Origin: Pseudoduganella namucuonensis
Lineage (GTDB): Bacteria > Pseudomonadota > Gammaproteobacteria > Burkholderiales > Burkholderiaceae_D
Length of the DNA: 64,000 bases
NCBI RefSeq assembly: GCF_900116645.1
Contig: NZ_FPBO01000011.1
Coordinates: forward strand, 83,293-147,292
Reading direction: 5' to 3'
The notes under the pieces were generated by a model that had not been told where the DNA came from, searched no databases, and was given only the letters and a program-made list of their open reading frames with translations. This document shows positions 62,563 to 64,000 of this stretch, piece after piece (within the stretch, counting starts at the first letter, position 1; the number at the start of each line of letters is the position of its first letter). The position numbers and the translations under genes are program-made.

Positions 62563-62591
62563 TGGCGAAAATAAAATGCTTCTGTCATAAT
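62563..62591 (+). promoter_or_regulatory. probable sigma-70 promoter of tRNA-Gly
   Basis: TGGCGA (62563-62568) and CATAAT (62586-62591) are 17 nt apart and end 12 bp before the tRNA, putting the start site a few bases upstream of it. The -35 match is weak. Confidence 0.5.
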
Positions 62592-62603
62592 GTTGCCTCC
62601 CAA

Positions 62604-62679
62604 GCGGGAGTAGCTCAGTTGGTAGAGCGCAACCTTGCCAAGGTTGAGGTCGAGAGTTCGAGACTCTTCTCCCGCTCCA
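62604..62679 (+). tRNA. tRNA-Gly (anticodon GCC)
   Basis: 76 nt folding as a full cloverleaf: the acceptor stem GCGGGAG pairs with CTCCCGC, a D-loop TAGCTCAGTTGGTAGAGC, an anticodon stem CAACC/GGTTG with loop TTGCCAA, and a T-arm GAGAGTTCGAGACTC. Discriminator T is followed by encoded CCA. Anticodon GCC reads GGC and GGT. Confidence 0.97.
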
Positions 62680-62689
62680 GAATTCTGTG

Positions 62690-62718
62690 AAAAAGGAACC
62701 TTCGGGTTCCTTTTTTAT
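62690..62718 (+). terminator. rho-independent terminator after tRNA-Gly
   Basis: AAAAAGGAACC (62690-62700) pairs with GGTTCCTTTTT (62705-62715) around a TTCG tetraloop and is followed by more T residues. It lies 11 bp after the tRNA. Confidence 0.92.
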
Positions 62719-62824
62719 TTTCCCTCGCGCAATTGCAACAGCTCAAGCCCCAAATGCTTCGTTGTGTAGGGCAATATCGTTATACTGGGCGTTCAGCCGG
62801 CATGGTGCGATGGGAGATGAATAC

Positions 62825-63781
62825 ATGAAATCAGTTCAACAAGAAATTGACGAACGCAGTAATTTAACCAATTCGAACAAGTTTGAACTGCTGTTGTTCC
62901 GTCTGGGTTGCGACGAGAACGGCGAACATTCTGAACTCTACGGTATCAACGTCTTCAAGATCCGCGAAATCGTGGCCATGCCCGAGGTGACGGCGGTGGC
63001 CGGCTCCTCGTCGCACATGCTGGGCGTGGTCAACCTGCGCGGTCAGATCATTTCCGTGATGGACCTGCCGGCCATCGTCGGCGTCAAGCCCAAGACCGGC
63101 CTGAACATCATGCTGGTGACCGAATTCGCCCGCACCACGCAGGCGTTCGCGGTGGAGTCCGTGGACGAGATCGTGCGCCTGGATTGGGGCCAGGTGCTGT
63201 CCGCCGAGGGCAGCGCCGCCGGCGGCATGGTGACCTCGATCGCCCGCCTCGATGGCGACGTCAACAACACCCGCCTGGCGCAGGTGCTGGACGTGGAAAC
63301 GATCCTGCGCAAGCTGGTGCCGACCGAGGGCAAGGACGTCGATCCCGAGACCATCGGCCCGAAACTGGCGCTCAAGGCCGGCACCATCATCCTCGCCGCC
63401 GACGACTCCGTGGTGGCGCGCAGCCTGATCGAGCAGGGGTTGACCGCGATGGGCGCGCCCTACGTGATGACCAAGTCCGGCAAGGAAGCGTGGGACCGGC
63501 TGCAGCACATCGCGGACGGCGCCAAGGCCGAGGGCATCGGCGTGGAAGACCGCGTCGCGCTGATCCTGACCGACCTGGAAATGCCGGAGATGGACGGCTT
63601 CACGCTGACCCGGCTGGTCAAGCAGGACGCCCGCTTCAGCAAGATCCCGGTGGTGATCCACTCCTCGCTGTCCGGCAAGACCAACGAAGACCACGTGCGC
63701 GGCGTCGGTGCCGACGCCTACGTCGCCAAATTCGTCGCCGAAGACCTGGCCGAAACCATCCGCAAGGTATTGCATAAATAA
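62825..63781 (+). CDS. cheV: chemotaxis coupling protein CheV
   Basis: 318 aa from ATG 62825, with GGGAG upstream. A CheW-like domain (about 20-165: ELYGINVFKIREIVAMPEVT, MLGVVNLRGQIISVMDLPAI) is fused to a CheY-like receiver (TIILAADDSVVARSLIEQGL) with phospho-acceptor D250 (LTDLEMPEMDGF). CheV couples chemoreceptors to CheA and may buffer phosphate. No other che gene is adjacent. A REP hairpin pair starts at its stop codon. Confidence 0.93.
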   Translation: MKSVQQEIDERSNLTNSNKFELLLFRLGCDENGEHSELYGINVFKIREIVAMPEVTAVAGSSSHMLGVVNLRGQIISVMDLPAIVGVKPKTGLNIMLVTEFARTTQAFAVESVDEIVRLDWGQVLSAEGSAAGGMVTSIARLDGDVNNTRLAQVLDVETILRKLVPTEGKDVDPETIGPKLALKAGTIILAADDSVVARSLIEQGLTAMGAPYVMTKSGKEAWDRLQHIADGAKAEGIGVEDRVALILTDLEMPEMDGFTLTRLVKQDARFSKIPVVIHSSLSGKTNEDHVRGVGADAYVAKFVAEDLAETIRKVLHK

Positions 63782-63862
63782 CATCGGTGTCAGGCGCGAC
63801 ATTCGGACACGGCCCCGGCGTTAAGAGCTCAAATGTCCGAATGTCGCGCCTGACACCGATGT
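63781..63862. repeat. REPIN: inverted pair of the RAYT-linked REP sequence
   Basis: A 28-nt arm (63781-63808; core GTGTCAGGCGCGACATTCGG) and its exact complement (63835-63862) flank a 26-nt loop. The arm is identical to the REP copies that flank the RAYT gene at 51556-52398, about 11 kb away. It begins at the last base of the cheV stop. Confidence 0.88.
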
Positions 63863-63937
63863 AAAATTGGCATCATTTCGCGGTTTCGCGCTATCATGGC
63901 TTGGCTGTATTTTGTCCAACCCTGATAGGAGATGACC

Positions 63938-64000
63938 GTGGCTGCGAAGAGGATTCTGCTGTTGACCGGCGATTTCGCCGAGGATTACGAGACCATTGTG
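63938..64000 (+). CDS. DJ-1/PfpI family protein, N-terminal fragment
   Basis: Only 21 codons are in the window (AAKRILLLTGDFAEDYETIV), matching the first strand of DJ-1/PfpI proteins. AGGAG at 63927-63931 is 6 nt before GTG 63938 but directly abuts the ATG at 63932, so GTG is the likelier start. Confidence 0.65.
   Translation, partial: MAAKRILLLTGDFAEDYETIV

Noticed and set aside
62604..62679. tRNA-Gly as an integration site
   Set aside because: I did not see a second copy of its 3' end, an integrase gene, or island-type genes beside it.

Overview
The window is a high-GC bacterial chromosome segment. Gene content and codon bias suggest a betaproteobacterium of the Oxalobacteraceae (Massilia/Duganella/Telluria type): arabinan-degrading enzymes, a full type VI secretion system (T6SS), a YtfQRT-YjfF sugar transporter, LytTR signalling, CheV, and REP/RAYT repeats. 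The taxonomic call is an inference, because no rRNA gene is present.

Layout. (1) 1-5424, plus strand: an L-arabinan utilisation module, with a GH51 C-terminus, two GH43 arabinanase-like enzymes and a GH127 beta-L-arabinofuranosidase. (2) 5478-6592: a shortened orphan gene and a decayed gene read in three frames. (3) 6743-36620: the T6SS. One minus-strand arm carries tssK, tssL, vgrG, an effector and an immunity gene. It is divergent from a plus-strand arm with a TPR lipoprotein, tssB, tssC, hcp, tssE, tssF, tssG and tssH. After a two-gene interruption (solute-binding protein, cupin protein) a second minus-strand arm follows: tagX, PAAR, a membrane protein, tssM, tagF, an OmpA/BON protein and tssA. 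A divergent Ala/Pro-rich membrane protein closes it. I see no tssJ, and no PpkA, PppA or Fha. (4) 36621-37455: about 835 bp without a convincing gene, holding a long hairpin, a 145-bp MITE-like element with 17-bp inverted ends and 11-bp direct flanks, a terminator and a REP pair. (5) 37456-43277, minus: a second VgrG, a PoNe-like PD-(D/E)xK nuclease effector and a PoNi-type immunity gene. (6) 43480-49115, plus: the ytfQ-ytfR-ytfT-yjfF transporter operon and a third GH43 enzyme, followed by a LysR regulator and a DUF3422 gene. (7) 51466-52464: a RAYT transposase gene between inverted copies of its REP sequence; another inverted pair lies at 63781-63862. (8) 52643-64000: GST, PPOX-fold protein, penicillin acylase, GAF-GGDEF protein, acyltransferase, LytS/LytTR pair, Na+/H+ antiporter, tRNA-Gly(GCC), CheV and the start of a DJ-1/PfpI gene.

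How it fits together. The secreted arabinan enzymes and the furanose-type ABC transporter probably form one arabinan/arabinose uptake pathway, with the T6SS and its effector cargo lying between the two halves. The T6SS has two VgrG-linked cassettes of the same design: a VgrG with a transthyretin-like C-terminal extension, a toxin with a similar N-terminal 'carrier' region but a different C-terminus, and an immunity protein with a similar C-terminal module. The two toxin/immunity cassettes, especially the first with its unassigned C-terminal domain, are the best candidates for new biology here.
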